A stretch of DNA of 64,000 nucleotides, taken from assembly GCA_963773665.1 (NCBI GenBank), contig CAVZBZ010000002.1:868001-932000 (forward strand), read 5' to 3'. Of the stretch, positions 17,950 to 26,415 are shown piece by piece. Under the pieces are notes generated by a model. It was not told the origin of the DNA and did not search any database. It saw only the letters and a program-made list of their open reading frames with translations. The position numbers were made by a program, and so were the translations under genes. Source of the stretch: DATJLY01 sp963773665 (GTDB lineage Bacteria; Pseudomonadota; Alphaproteobacteria; ATCC43930; CGMCC-115725). How positions within the stretch are numbered: position 1 is the first letter of the stretch; each line of letters opens with the position of its first letter.

Positions 17950-20430
17950 ATGGCTTACGTTGCTTGCCTAACCGAAATTCGGAAGGCCACTGGGCTCGAT
18001 AATTTGAGCGATGACGAGGCGGAAGGATTTCTTAAATCGGTCCTATCCACGGCGGAGAGGATCAGGCAAGAGCGTTCGCTGTCGTCGGATGAAGCTCTGT
18101 CGGCCGCTGCTAAGGAGTTGGCAGATAACGAGCGCATTGTCGCGGAGCGTCAGCGGTTCAACGCGCTTCAGGATTTGCAGAAACGCATCAATCGTCGCGG
18201 TCGCATCACCTCCGAAGGTCCAGCCGGCATAGTCGATGGCATCAGGGCCGAGCTTCACGGAACGAATACGCCTCGGGAGGGGACTGCGTGGCGCTACGGC
18301 GTGCAACAGGAATGGCACGCGAACGCTAAGGACTGGGTGGCGCGCGGCGTCACGGCTGAGCTTGATCGGGCCGGGCTCTACAAAGCTGCGCAGGGTGGCA
18401 AGCTGGACGATGACGTTGCGGCGGAAATGTGGGAATTGTCGAACAAGGAAAGCGGCAAGCCCGGTATCTCGGGCAATGCTCAAGCGAAAACCATCGCGGC
18501 CATTTACAACAGGTACATGGATGTTGCGCGCAAGTCGCTTAACGATGCTGGCGCGTGGGTCGGTTCGGCGGCGAATTACGTGGCTCACACGGCTCACGAT
18601 ATGGACGCGATCCGCCGCGCTGGCAAGGAGAAGTGGCTGACCGATACGGCGCCGCTGCTCGATCCAAAAACCTTCGATGGCGTGGCCGATCCTGCGGAGT
18701 TCCTGTCGAATGTGTACGAAGCGCTTTCGAGCGGGGTACATCTTTCCATCGACGGTCAGACTGGCTTTAAAGGGCCGGCGTTTTCCGGGCCTGGATCGCT
18801 CGCGGGGAAGCTGTCGGAAAGCCGGGTGCTTCAATGGCGCGACAGTTCCTCGTGGCGCCAATATCAAAAAAGCTACGGCGAGCCGAACCTGACGGCGGCT
18901 GTGCTCACGTCGCTTGAGCGGTCTGCGCGTGCTGCGGCGCTTCTCAAACGCTACGGGACTAATCCAGAAGTCGAGTTCGCAAATGACATGCGGTGGGCGA
19001 GGGAGACTTATAGGGGCGCCGATCCGATCTCGAAGGGCTGGGAAACTGGGCTCGACAACCGCTTCGGCGAGTTGACGGGCAAAAACAACATGGCCGTGAT
19101 GCGCGGGCTCGCGAGCTTCACGCGCTATCACCGGCTGCTCGACGCAACTTCGCTCTTGGGCAATGTTCTGTTTACCCATCTGTCCGTGGGCATGACGCGT
19201 GCGGCTGAGCTTTGGCACCACGGAATTAACCCGCTTGAGGCATACGGCAACTTCGTGTCGAGCGCGATCCGTGGCGCCGGCCGCAGTGACGAAAGCCGGG
19301 CCATGATGCAGTCACTTGGCGCTGGCGCTGACGGTGCGACGGAAAAGCTGCTCAACCGCTTCGATCTCGATGAAGGTTTGCCCGGCGTGGCCTCAACTCT
19401 CACTGGCGCTTTCATGCGGGCAACCGGGCTTCGATATTTGTACGACGCGGAACGGGGTGGGATGGAGTGGATGCTCTCGCATAACCTCGGCCGCTCTCTC
19501 GATACCGGGTTCGGCGATCTGCACCCTGGCTTGCAGAAGATGCTCGGCGGCTATGGTCTCGGCGCGCGCGAGTGGGATTTGATCCGCGCCGCGAGTGCGC
19601 GCACATCGGTCAATGGCCGCGTCTTCCTGACGGCCCGCGATGCCCTGAACATTTCCGATGAGGCGGCGACGGGCTACCTCGGCGACAAGGCCACTCCTCA
19701 CTCGATCGAAGCGCTGCGGAATAACCTCGCGAGGCAGCTTGATGGGTATTTCACGGATAGCGCGGAGCGGGGCATGATCCAGCCCGGCGTCGAAACTCGC
19801 GCGATCATGCTGCGCGGTACGAAGCCGGGGACGCCGCAGGGTGAAATTCTTCGCTACCTAAGTCAATTTCACGTATGGCCAGCGGAGCTAATTCGAGGCG
19901 GTCTCGGGCGCGAAATTTACACCTCCGCGAACTGGGAGGGCGCAGCGGTAGGCGTCACTCACATGGCCGTCGCCGGTATGGCCTTCGGATACCTTCGCAT
20001 GGTCGCCGCCGATCTCACGGCCGGGAAGACGCCACGCGATCCGCGCGATCCTAAAACATGGGTTGCCGCACTGGCACAGGGTGGCGGCCTTGGATTACTA
20101 GGCGATCTCGCGTTCGGACAGGTGCTCGAAGATCGCTTCGGCAATTCTCCGCTCGTGTCCGTGCTCGGTCCTGGCGCTGCCGATGTCGAGACCTTGATGA
20201 AGGCTGCCGCGAAAGCTAAGGCGGGCGGCAATCCGACAAACGATCTCCTGACGGCGCTGGTGCATCATATCCCGTTCGCGAACCTGTTTTATACGAAGCT
20301 CGCGGTCGATTACGGGCTCATATGGCGTATGAACGAAATGATGCGCCCTGGCTGGTCTCGGAGGTATCAGGCGAAGGTCGAGCATGACAGCGGGCAAAAG
20401 TTCTGGCTGCCGCCGGCCTCGGTTCGCTGA
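17950..20430 (+). CDS. Putative internal virion (ejection) protein 3, T7 gp16-like position
   Basis: An 826-residue protein, the largest in the element. It has helical charged regions in the N-terminal 300 residues, several hydrophobic patches between about residues 385 and 740 (for example LLGNVLFTHLSVG, GVTHMAVAGMAFGYLRM, ANLFYTKLAVDYGLIW), and a basic C-terminal end. Size, order and amphipathic nature fit the large ejection protein of a podophage. I see no lytic transglycosylase motif such as that at the N-terminus of T7 gp16, so peptidoglycan cleavage is not supported. Confidence 0.55.
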   Translation: MAYVACLTEIRKATGLDNLSDDEAEGFLKSVLSTAERIRQERSLSSDEALSAAAKELADNERIVAERQRFNALQDLQKRINRRGRITSEGPAGIVDGIRAELHGTNTPREGTAWRYGVQQEWHANAKDWVARGVTAELDRAGLYKAAQGGKLDDDVAAEMWELSNKESGKPGISGNAQAKTIAAIYNRYMDVARKSLNDAGAWVGSAANYVAHTAHDMDAIRRAGKEKWLTDTAPLLDPKTFDGVADPAEFLSNVYEALSSGVHLSIDGQTGFKGPAFSGPGSLAGKLSESRVLQWRDSSSWRQYQKSYGEPNLTAAVLTSLERSARAAALLKRYGTNPEVEFANDMRWARETYRGADPISKGWETGLDNRFGELTGKNNMAVMRGLASFTRYHRLLDATSLLGNVLFTHLSVGMTRAAELWHHGINPLEAYGNFVSSAIRGAGRSDESRAMMQSLGAGADGATEKLLNRFDLDEGLPGVASTLTGAFMRATGLRYLYDAERGGMEWMLSHNLGRSLDTGFGDLHPGLQKMLGGYGLGAREWDLIRAASARTSVNGRVFLTARDALNISDEAATGYLGDKATPHSIEALRNNLARQLDGYFTDSAERGMIQPGVETRAIMLRGTKPGTPQGEILRYLSQFHVWPAELIRGGLGREIYTSANWEGAAVGVTHMAVAGMAFGYLRMVAADLTAGKTPRDPRDPKTWVAALAQGGGLGLLGDLAFGQVLEDRFGNSPLVSVLGPGAADVETLMKAAAKAKAGGNPTNDLLTALVHHIPFANLFYTKLAVDYGLIWRMNEMMRPGWSRRYQAKVEHDSGQKFWLPPASVR

Positions 20431-20450
20431 CATGGACGCGGAGGGACGCA

Positions 20451-20834
20451 ATGGACACGGTTTTCGGCACGGTTTTGGCACTAGCCGTGGGGCTGCCCCT
20501 CTTGCTGGTGTATTGGATCATGCAGGCGGGTTGGGCGGTCATGGTGTGGCTATTCGACCACTGGGAGGACATGATCGCTCTGGCGGGATTTGCTATTCTA
20601 TTTTCAAGATTTAATGTGATTGGCAATTTGCTCTCGGCGCTTGGCATCAAGCTCGATGCAATCTCTACGCTAAGCCACAGGCTCAACGTTATCGAATCCG
20701 AAGTCTCTCGGATTGACCAAAGAACTGCTAAGCTTCCCATGATAGACGCGAGGCTCCTGATACTCATCAACATGCTTGAAGCAATCCAAAGCGAAGTACG
20801 TAAGATCGCTTTGGCGCCTCGGCCGCGGTCCTGA
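20451..20834 (+). CDS. Small membrane protein with coiled coil (phage element)
   Basis: A 127-residue protein. Two hydrophobic segments (about residues 5-30 and 38-60) are followed by a heptad-like helical region (LSHRLNVIESEVSRIDQRTAKL). A GGAGGG ribosome-binding site precedes the ATG by seven bases. It closes the rightward operon after the ejection-like genes. A holin-like or virion membrane role is imaginable, but no recognised family motif is present. Confidence 0.6.
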   Translation: MDTVFGTVLALAVGLPLLLVYWIMQAGWAVMVWLFDHWEDMIALAGFAILFSRFNVIGNLLSALGIKLDAISTLSHRLNVIESEVSRIDQRTAKLPMIDARLLILINMLEAIQSEVRKIALAPRPRS

Positions 20835-20884
20835 TTAGGAATGAGCTGGGGTTTTCAGCGCGCCGCTTTCAACTATCTAATCAT

Positions 20885-21076
20885 GTGGCGATTGCAGGAA
20901 GCCATCAACCCCGGCTTTCAACAGCGGGACGAGCAACGTGGGCAAAGCAAGTTCGGCAGTTCTGGTTGCGGGCCGCCTGCCGCTGTCGGTCGGTGATCCT
21001 TGCCGAACAAGCCGAGATAATCGAGGACGCGGATAAATGCCGAAAGTTATGGCGCATGAAAATCGACCGCCGCTAA
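20885..21076 (+). CDS. Possible small phage protein
   Basis: A 63-codon frame from GTG 20885. The C-terminal half (EIIEDADKCRKLWRMKIDRR) looks like a real charged helix, but the N-terminal half is unremarkable and there is no clear ribosome-binding site. It overlaps the stop of the convergent Sel1 gene by four bases. The coding call is weak. Confidence 0.3.
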   Translation: MAIAGSHQPRLSTAGRATWAKQVRQFWLRAACRCRSVILAEQAEIIEDADKCRKLWRMKIDRR

Positions 21077-21765
21077 TTCTTCTTCCGCTTCTCGAACCCC
21101 GCTAACCAGTCGCGGGCGAGCTTCTGTGCCTCGGCAATTTGGGCGGCGGTCATGCGCTTGGCAACGAGGTCGCGGGAGAGTGCCGCGAGCATGAACACAG
21201 GCTCCTGCGCCGCTGAGAGATTGTACCACATATAGGCTTGAACGTAGTCTGGCGGCACGCCTTGGCCTTCATTGTACATGACGCCGAGGTTGAACTGCGC
21301 TGATGCGTCGCCTTGCTCGGCGGCCTTGCGATACCAATTCATTGCCTCCGCATAGTCCTGAGCGACGCCTTGCCCCTTGCCATACATGGAGCCGAGCCAG
21401 AGTTGGCCGTTGGCATTACCCTGCTCTGAGGCCCTGCGATACCACTTCATCGCCTCGGTGTAATCCTGCGGCACGCCGTGGCCCTCGTAGTACATGGCAC
21501 CGAGCCAAGTCTGGCCTCCGGCATCGCCTTGGCCCGCGGCCTTGCGAAACCACTTCACCGCTTCGGCGTAGTTCTGAGCGACGCCTTGCCCCATGTCATA
21601 CATGATGCCGAGGTTGAGCTGAGCAAAGGCATCACCGTGCTCTGCGGCCCATCGCCACGCCTTCACCGGCACGGCGTAGCTCTGCTCAGCACGCGTGGGA
21701 CCGTCCTGCGCCATTGCCGGGGCGGCAAGCGTCAGAAGCAACAGTGCGGCGAGGATGCGTTTCAT
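21073..21765 (-). CDS. Secreted Sel1-like repeat (SLR) protein
   Basis: A 230-residue protein. The signal peptide ends after AAPAMA (residue 19), and about four Sel1-like repeats follow (units with LG-MY--G-GV-QDY-EA--WY/F), then a helical tail. SLR proteins are solenoid scaffolds that bind other proteins, often in envelope or host-interaction roles. It lies at the downstream end of the leftward block of the element. It is not a known replication or packaging gene, so it looks like cargo. The start at 21765 is chosen because it begins the signal peptide. Confidence 0.8.
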   Translation of the reverse strand: MKRILAALLLLTLAAPAMAQDGPTRAEQSYAVPVKAWRWAAEHGDAFAQLNLGIMYDMGQGVAQNYAEAVKWFRKAAGQGDAGGQTWLGAMYYEGHGVPQDYTEAMKWYRRASEQGNANGQLWLGSMYGKGQGVAQDYAEAMNWYRKAAEQGDASAQFNLGVMYNEGQGVPPDYVQAYMWYNLSAAQEPVFMLAALSRDLVAKRMTAAQIAEAQKLARDWLAGFEKRKKN

Positions 21766-21861
21766 GCCCGCATTGAATATCGACCGGGTGGCAGCGTCAA
21801 TGAAGGCGCGGCCCACCGCCGGCTGGGATGCGATGATCCCCAGCCGGCGAGGTATCAAGGC

Positions 21862-22080
21862 TCAATCCGTAAAAATCCCGTTGTCTGAGCCCGTCCAGCT
21901 TACGATGCCGGTGGCGGGCGCCGCGAACACGGTCAAGCCCCAGCCGCCACCGGCGCCAAGGTCTTGCGTGACGTTGCCGCCGGCCGTGCTGTAAACAAGA
22001 AAACCTGGGACGAGAACATCCACGTGAATATTGTTGACGGCCGCGAACGTGTCGCCAACGTGTCTTTGTGTCAGGGCCAT
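21862..22080 (-). CDS. Small hypothetical phage protein
   Basis: A 72-residue protein with no recognised family, rich in Gly, Thr and hydrophobic residues (VPGFLVYSTAGGNVTQD, GWGLTVFAAP). An AGGAGG sits about nine bases before its ATG, which is the main support for it being real. It sits in the leftward series between the small genes and the Sel1 gene. The composition suggests a beta-rich structural or decoration-type protein, without proof. Confidence 0.5.
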   Translation of the reverse strand: MALTQRHVGDTFAAVNNIHVDVLVPGFLVYSTAGGNVTQDLGAGGGWGLTVFAAPATGIVSWTGSDNGIFTD

Positions 22081-22089
22081 GATGGCCTC

Positions 22090-22308
22090 CTATGTGCGAG
22101 GGGTGTGGTAGCTGAACTGCTCGGGGTGCAGGCGCATGATGCGTCTCGCTAGCCGCTCGTACTCGGCGACGGGTGCGAGTGCGCGCTTTTCTAGTTGTCG
22201 TCGCAGGATGGGCGGTGCATCGTCGCGGAGTTCGGAAAGTGCTCGGCGGGCCTTGTTGGCTATGCCGTAGGCGACGGCGATCATACGTTCCTCGTTCGTG
22301 ATAGTCAT
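22090..22308 (-). CDS. Small hypothetical phage protein, helical
   Basis: A 72-residue protein (starts MTITNEERMIAVAYGIANK) that is mostly charged helix with no membrane segment. It ends nine bases before the next gene's start. It probably belongs to the same transcript as the prim-pol gene. Function unknown. Confidence 0.5.
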   Translation of the reverse strand: MTITNEERMIAVAYGIANKARRALSELRDDAPPILRRQLEKRALAPVAEYERLARRIMRLHPEQFSYHTPRT

Positions 22309-22378
22309 TTTACAGTCCCATTCTTCATCCCCTGAAGTTTCGGAAAAGGCTTAGCTCGCGTCGGCCCGCCGGCCTCGG

Positions 22379-22717
22379 TTAATGCATTGTCGCACCCATG
22401 TCCGCGATGAGCCGGGGATCAATGCCGCGAGCGCGTAATGTGGCAAACAGGCGCGCTTCTCGGGTGTCTTCGGCCTCCCTTGCGGCCTGGATCAGGTGCT
22501 CCTCGCGGAGCAGCCGCGCTTGCCATTCCTCCTCGGTCTCGCCGGCACGGCGCCATAGGGCTCCGGCCAGGAAGTCCCAGTGTGGGAACTGGGCTAGGGC
22601 GCGGTCGATGCTGGCGGCCACGGCAAGGTCTGCTGCGGCTAGATCGGCGGCCATGATCGCCTGGGTTTCGGCGTTCCATGAATTGAACGCTGCTTGAGAT
22701 TTTGCGGATAGGGTCAT
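22379..22717 (-). CDS. Small hypothetical phage protein
   Basis: A 112-residue helical protein containing WRRAGETEEEWQARLLREEHLI. Its ribosome-binding site (AAGGAG) lies within the last codons of the prim-pol gene and its start is three bases after that stop, so the two are translationally coupled. No recognised domain; a replication accessory role would fit the position. Confidence 0.6.
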   Translation of the reverse strand: MTLSAKSQAAFNSWNAETQAIMAADLAAADLAVAASIDRALAQFPHWDFLAGALWRRAGETEEEWQARLLREEHLIQAAREAEDTREARLFATLRARGIDPRLIADMGATMH

Positions 22718-22720
22718 GTG

Positions 22721-24877
22721 TCATTTCTCCTTAGCGTTTGGTGGTTGCACTAGGACGCGGTTCTTGCTGCTGGCCGGGGGCGACGAGATGCCGCGTGCGG
22801 TGGGGTTGCGGAAGTAGATCACGCGGGCGCTGGTATCTCGCTCGGCGACACACGGCCCGAGGATGTGCGCCGTCGATATGGAGTTCTTCAACCGCTCGTC
22901 GTAGGCGTGCAATGCCTTCGCGAACGCGGGCGGGTCGGTATTGAACAAGTCGCCGGTCACGTCGCGCAAGGCGATACTCGCGATATCGCGCCGCTTAATC
23001 GTCGGGGCCGTCATCGTGCAAAGGTAGCGATACGCTGCTTGGTCGAGCCCGTTGTTTACGAAAATGGCGCGTTCCTTGGCCTTGGCTGGCGCGCTGTCGT
23101 CGTCGTCGTCGGGCTCGGTCGGGCCTTCACCGGCGAGGGTGAGGGATAGCGAGGTGATCGGCTTGCCCTTCTTGTCCTGGCCTAGCGTGATCTTGCCGGC
23201 GGAGAACTTGAGCGCGAAGCCGTCTTCGCCGTCCTTCATCTTGGTGCAGGTCGCGATGGTGTTGCCGGCCTTGATTGAGAACATGAACACCGTGGAAGCG
23301 TCATTTTCTGACGTACCTGCGCCGCGCGCGCCTTTGGTCACGTCCTTGCCGGCGTGATGGACGGCTAGATGCGCGGCGCCGTCGCATATGGCCTCGCTGC
23401 CATCTATCCAGCGGCGCATGTTGCTCGGGCTGTTCTCATCCTCGGCCATCGCGCGCGAGAGAGTGTCGGTAACCATCAGCGCCATAGGACCGTGTTTTGT
23501 GAAGCTGCGGACAATCTTTTGAGCTTCCTGATTACCGGCTGCCGTGTCGAATTTTGGCACCCCGATATGCAGCGCAAAGTCGCGGGCAAAGTCAGCGCGA
23601 TTGAGGTTACGGGATCTGAACCACGCCTTGACGCGAAACTTGTTGCCGCCGCCGCCCTCACCAGCGAGATACAGCACGCGGCCTCTCTTCACGTCATGGC
23701 CGTGATATGGCGTGCCGGTCGCGATGCACAGTGCCATGTCGAGCGCGACGAAGCTCTTGCGGGTTGACCGTGGGCCATAGAACAGGTTGTAGTCACCCGC
23801 GACAAGAAGCCCGTCGATCAGGTACTCCGGGTCACGCATGTCGTCGAGTTGGTCGAGATAGTAGAGCCTGTCCGGTTCATCCTCGGCGGTATCACCACGT
23901 GATGCCGGCGCGATCAGTTCTCCGTTCTCGGCCGCGAGCCGTAGCTTGGCGTTGCGTGCTTCACGGAAGATCACGGAATGGTCTTGAGGGATGATGGCAA
24001 CGCATTTGTTGCCGACATGCTCGGCGCTGCGGTAGCCGCTGCCCGCGTGATCCTCAAGCTTGTCGCCATCCCATGGCGGATTGCAGCGCGGGTTCCATAC
24101 ATCGGCCATGAGTTGCACGGTTGTTTCTTCGTGCAGCGCGTAGGAGCTTCCCATTGCGCCGGTCGCGGTGAGGGTATCGTTGCCGTCTACGCCATCAGTG
24201 CCGGTGCGGGCCTCGGTCTCAAGCCAACGTCGGAACGCGGCGATATTCTCGGGCATGTCCCAAGCGTGGTAGGGCGGGAGCGCCTTTTTGACTGCGCCGC
24301 GAACCTTGCCCTTGCGCGCTGCCTTAGCGGCGTCGAGCAACCATTGCGGCGCATCGGCGATCTTCTCAGGGCCATGCTTGTAGGTGTATTCGCCCTTGCT
24401 GGTGCGTGAACCGGGGCCTGCGATCCAATAGGCGCCATCATTGCCCCGGATATCTATGCCGGGCGCGATCTTGCCATTGCTTGAGGGGATGGTCTCGGCC
24501 ACCCGGAATATGAGGTGCTGCGAGCCGTTGCCGCGCGGGGATGAAACGGTCGCGGTGATTGGCACCTTTTGGCCGTGCTCGGCTGCAAGCTTGGCCAACG
24601 CGACGACGCCATTCTTCGCGCCGTCAACGTCACAATCGACCACCATGAAGCCGGGGCCGACGTAATGAGCATAACCGGTGGCTTTGGGGTTGGCGCAGAG
24701 GCGTTCGATCTCCGCCGGATCATTGGTCGCGGTCGCTACGCCACCTTTGGCTAGCGGGTGCTTCTCGTTGCCATCAAGCGAGCCGAACGCGTGGACACTG
24801 CCACCGAAAGCGGCGACGTGGTGCTTGGCGTAGTCGGCGAGTGCGCGCGGGGAAGTGCTAGCAGAGGGCTTGCCCAT
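22721..24877 (-). CDS. Bifunctional primase-polymerase / RepA-type helicase
   Basis: A 718-residue replication protein. The N-terminal part is a prim-pol domain: Asp81 and Asp83 in VVDCDVDGAKNG, His121 in GSQHLIF and the GIDIRG strand. The C-terminal half is an AAA_25/RepA-like hexameric ATPase with Walker A at residues 368-375 (GPRSTRKS) and a likely Walker B near ALMVTDTLSRA. Arg373 replaces the usual last Gly of Walker A. Such fusions start replication of phages, plasmids and satellites at iteron-like origins; one candidate lies upstream at 25271-25415. A GGGGAGGAAGC ribosome-binding site precedes the ATG. Confidence 0.85.
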   Translation of the reverse strand: MGKPSASTSPRALADYAKHHVAAFGGSVHAFGSLDGNEKHPLAKGGVATATNDPAEIERLCANPKATGYAHYVGPGFMVVDCDVDGAKNGVVALAKLAAEHGQKVPITATVSSPRGNGSQHLIFRVAETIPSSNGKIAPGIDIRGNDGAYWIAGPGSRTSKGEYTYKHGPEKIADAPQWLLDAAKAARKGKVRGAVKKALPPYHAWDMPENIAAFRRWLETEARTGTDGVDGNDTLTATGAMGSSYALHEETTVQLMADVWNPRCNPPWDGDKLEDHAGSGYRSAEHVGNKCVAIIPQDHSVIFREARNAKLRLAAENGELIAPASRGDTAEDEPDRLYYLDQLDDMRDPEYLIDGLLVAGDYNLFYGPRSTRKSFVALDMALCIATGTPYHGHDVKRGRVLYLAGEGGGGNKFRVKAWFRSRNLNRADFARDFALHIGVPKFDTAAGNQEAQKIVRSFTKHGPMALMVTDTLSRAMAEDENSPSNMRRWIDGSEAICDGAAHLAVHHAGKDVTKGARGAGTSENDASTVFMFSIKAGNTIATCTKMKDGEDGFALKFSAGKITLGQDKKGKPITSLSLTLAGEGPTEPDDDDDSAPAKAKERAIFVNNGLDQAAYRYLCTMTAPTIKRRDIASIALRDVTGDLFNTDPPAFAKALHAYDERLKNSISTAHILGPCVAERDTSARVIYFRNPTARGISSPPASSKNRVLVQPPNAKEK

Positions 24878-25079
24878 GGTGTGCTTCCTCCCCTGAGAGG
24901 CGTGCAGGCGTAGATGGCCCGGCGCTGTAGGTTTCCTTGCTGAAGGGAAAGCGCCGGGCGTTATCTAGGGGAAGACCAAATGAACCATGGGAACCACCAG
25001 CCTTCGGGCTGGCGCGATCAAGCATTGCTGCCTGATTAGGTGTGACCGCAGTACGGTCTAATTGCATCCCGTTAGTCAT
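24858..25079 (-). CDS. Possible leader-proximal small protein upstream of the prim-pol gene
   Basis: A 73-residue frame beginning at ATG 25079, about 34 bases downstream of the predicted start of transcription. Its 3' end overlaps the prim-pol start by 20 bases, so it contains that gene's ribosome-binding site. The sequence (SFGLPLDNARRFPFSKETYS) matches no family I know. Position right after the promoter supports it; composition alone does not. A non-coding leader is the alternative. Confidence 0.4.
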   Translation of the reverse strand: MTNGMQLDRTAVTPNQAAMLDRASPKAGGSHGSFGLPLDNARRFPFSKETYSAGPSTPARLSGEEAHHGQALC

Positions 25080-25089
25080 TGGCTTTCCC

Positions 25090-25148
25090 GCCAAGTCAGC
25101 AATGCTTGGCCTGGGGACCAATGTAGGCGCTTGCACTGGGTGTGTCAA
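25090..25148 (-). promoter_or_regulatory. Promoter of the prim-pol operon with adjacent inverted repeat
   Basis: Read leftward, TTGACA (25148-25143), 17 bases, TACATT (25125-25120) is a near-perfect sigma-70 promoter. Just downstream, around the expected transcription start, GCCAAG-N9-CTTGGC (25090-25110) is a 6-bp inverted repeat that could be a repressor operator. No phage repressor gene was recognised in the element, so a chromosomal or helper-encoded factor may act here. Confidence 0.65.
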
Positions 25149-25270
25149 CCGGAAAAGCACAGATGTTGCAAATATGCCCAGTAATGTATTGCGATGCGGT
25201 TACCAAATACTTAGAAATAGGCCATTTCATTGGGCTGTTTGAATGATATGGCAGCCTTGTTGTCCTTGTT

Positions 25271-25415
25271 TTGCAGACCGCTATCGTCTGCAAACGGGTC
25301 TGCACGCGTGCAGGTCTGCAATCCGTCTGCAAAATAGCTGTAGAGATTGTGGATTATCAATAGCTTACCGTTTGCAGGTCTGCAATCCATCTGTAACTTT
25401 GCAGATTGCAGACTG
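25271..25415. repeat. Iteron-like TCTGCA/TGCAGA cluster, candidate replication origin
   Basis: About 145 bases contain roughly nine copies of TCTGCA or its complement TGCAGA, mixed with close variants. TGCAGGTCTGCAATCC occurs twice exactly (25309-25324 and 25373-25388), each followed by (G/A)TCTG. The stretch between, around 25340-25368, is relatively AT-rich. Repeats around an AT-rich segment upstream of a prim-pol/helicase gene resemble the iteron origins of satellites and plasmids. The spacing is irregular, unlike a CRISPR array. Confidence 0.55.
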
Positions 25416-25418
25416 ATC

Positions 25419-25438
25419 CCCCCTCTCTATAGAGGGGG
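25419..25438. other. GC hairpin next to the iteron cluster
   Basis: CCCCCTCT, a CTAT loop and AGAGGGGG form an 8-bp perfect stem. No T-run follows on either strand, so an intrinsic terminator is unlikely. It may be part of the origin or a boundary element. From here to the serine recombinase gene at 25723 (about 285 bases) I see no convincing gene. Confidence 0.4.
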
Positions 25439-25722
25439 TCATCTGCACTGGCTGTCTGGAGGAAAGGGGATAAGCCGCGTCTTGAGCGTCAAGATCAGCC
25501 GGTGAAACCATAATGTGAAATGGCCCAGCGTGTGAGGGTATGGCATTGGCTGCGCTGGCGATTGATTGGTCCGTATAACACTAGTATTGGCGTAGATTAT
25601 CCTCGGTTTCCATAGTGATCTACATTTCGTTGGTGTTAATCTCAATGGCTCGCGTCGCCTCAAGAACCTGACGAGCGAAGCTAGAGCCGCGCCAGCACGC
25701 GCGAGACTGCCGTTGCTCGCCA

Positions 25723-26415
25723 TCAATCGAGCGCCGCCGCGTCGATCCGCACTTGCGCCAGTTCGGACGCGGGCTCGTAGCGCAACAGGCGCGCTACCTG
25801 CGCAGCGCTAAAGGGTCTCCCGTTGCTTGTGACATGGCCTTGGATTGCAAGCGCGCCGGCAATCGTGCGTAGCGGTGCCCCGCGAAGCGCTTGCGCTGCT
25901 GCGACGATCTCCGGTCGCGTGCGGTCATAGCCTTTTAGATTCCCCTCGCACCGGCCGGTTGCGGCTCGTTTGCGCTCGCGAGCGCCCTTCAGTTTCGCGA
26001 CAAGCGCGGCCTTCTCGAATTGCGCCACGGCGCCGAGTATCTGGCGAATGAGCGTTGCGGTTGGCGTGTCGGCGGTGAAGGCGTCGGGATCATCAGCGGC
26101 AATGAGCGCGAAGCCCTGACGCTTCAGCATTGCATGGCCGGTCTCTTGCACGATTAGGTCGCGGCTGAAGCGGCTAGCGTTCTCGACAATGATGGTCCGC
26201 ACGCCAGCCTCGGCGCACCATTGGAGAAGCGCAGCGAAGCCCGCCCGTGCGTCAATGTGATCGGCGCCACTCACGGCTGCGTCGTAAAACTCGCGCTCCA
26301 CGGCGAAGCCCTGAGCCTCGGCATAGGCATTGATGGCCAAGCGCTGCCGCTCGGCACTGTCGCCGCCGACATTGGTTGCGCTTGACGTTCTCATGTACGC
26401 AACGGCTCGGGTCAT
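25723..26415 (-). CDS. Serine recombinase (resolvase/invertase type)
   Basis: A 230-residue serine recombinase. The N-terminal catalytic domain has the nucleophile region VAYMRTSSATN, the Glu-Arg-Gln segment SAERQ and the conserved ENASRFSRD motif. The shorter C-terminal part (GAPLRTIAGALAIQGHVTSNG and on) is a small recombinase helix-turn-helix. It is too short for a large serine integrase. Since a tyrosine integrase sits at the attachment site, this one more likely resolves multimers or inverts a segment. GGAGAA precedes the ATG at 26415. Confidence 0.85.
   Translation of the reverse strand: MTRAVAYMRTSSATNVGGDSAERQRLAINAYAEAQGFAVEREFYDAAVSGADHIDARAGFAALLQWCAEAGVRTIIVENASRFSRDLIVQETGHAMLKRQGFALIAADDPDAFTADTPTATLIRQILGAVAQFEKAALVAKLKGARERKRAATGRCEGNLKGYDRTRPEIVAAAQALRGAPLRTIAGALAIQGHVTSNGRPFSAAQVARLLRYEPASELAQVRIDAAALD

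Noticed and set aside
25271..25415. CRISPR array
   Set aside because: The repeated unit is short, occurs in both orientations and at irregular spacing, and no cas genes are present. An iteron cluster fits better.
25439..25726. A 95-codon leftward frame downstream of the serine recombinase gene
   Set aside because: Its composition is unlike a real protein, there is no ribosome-binding site, and it only overlaps the recombinase stop by chance.
25723..26415. Serine recombinase as the enzyme that integrated the element
   Set aside because: It is too small for a large serine integrase and far from the ends, whereas the tyrosine integrase abuts attR, and a 15-bp core is typical of tyrosine enzymes.
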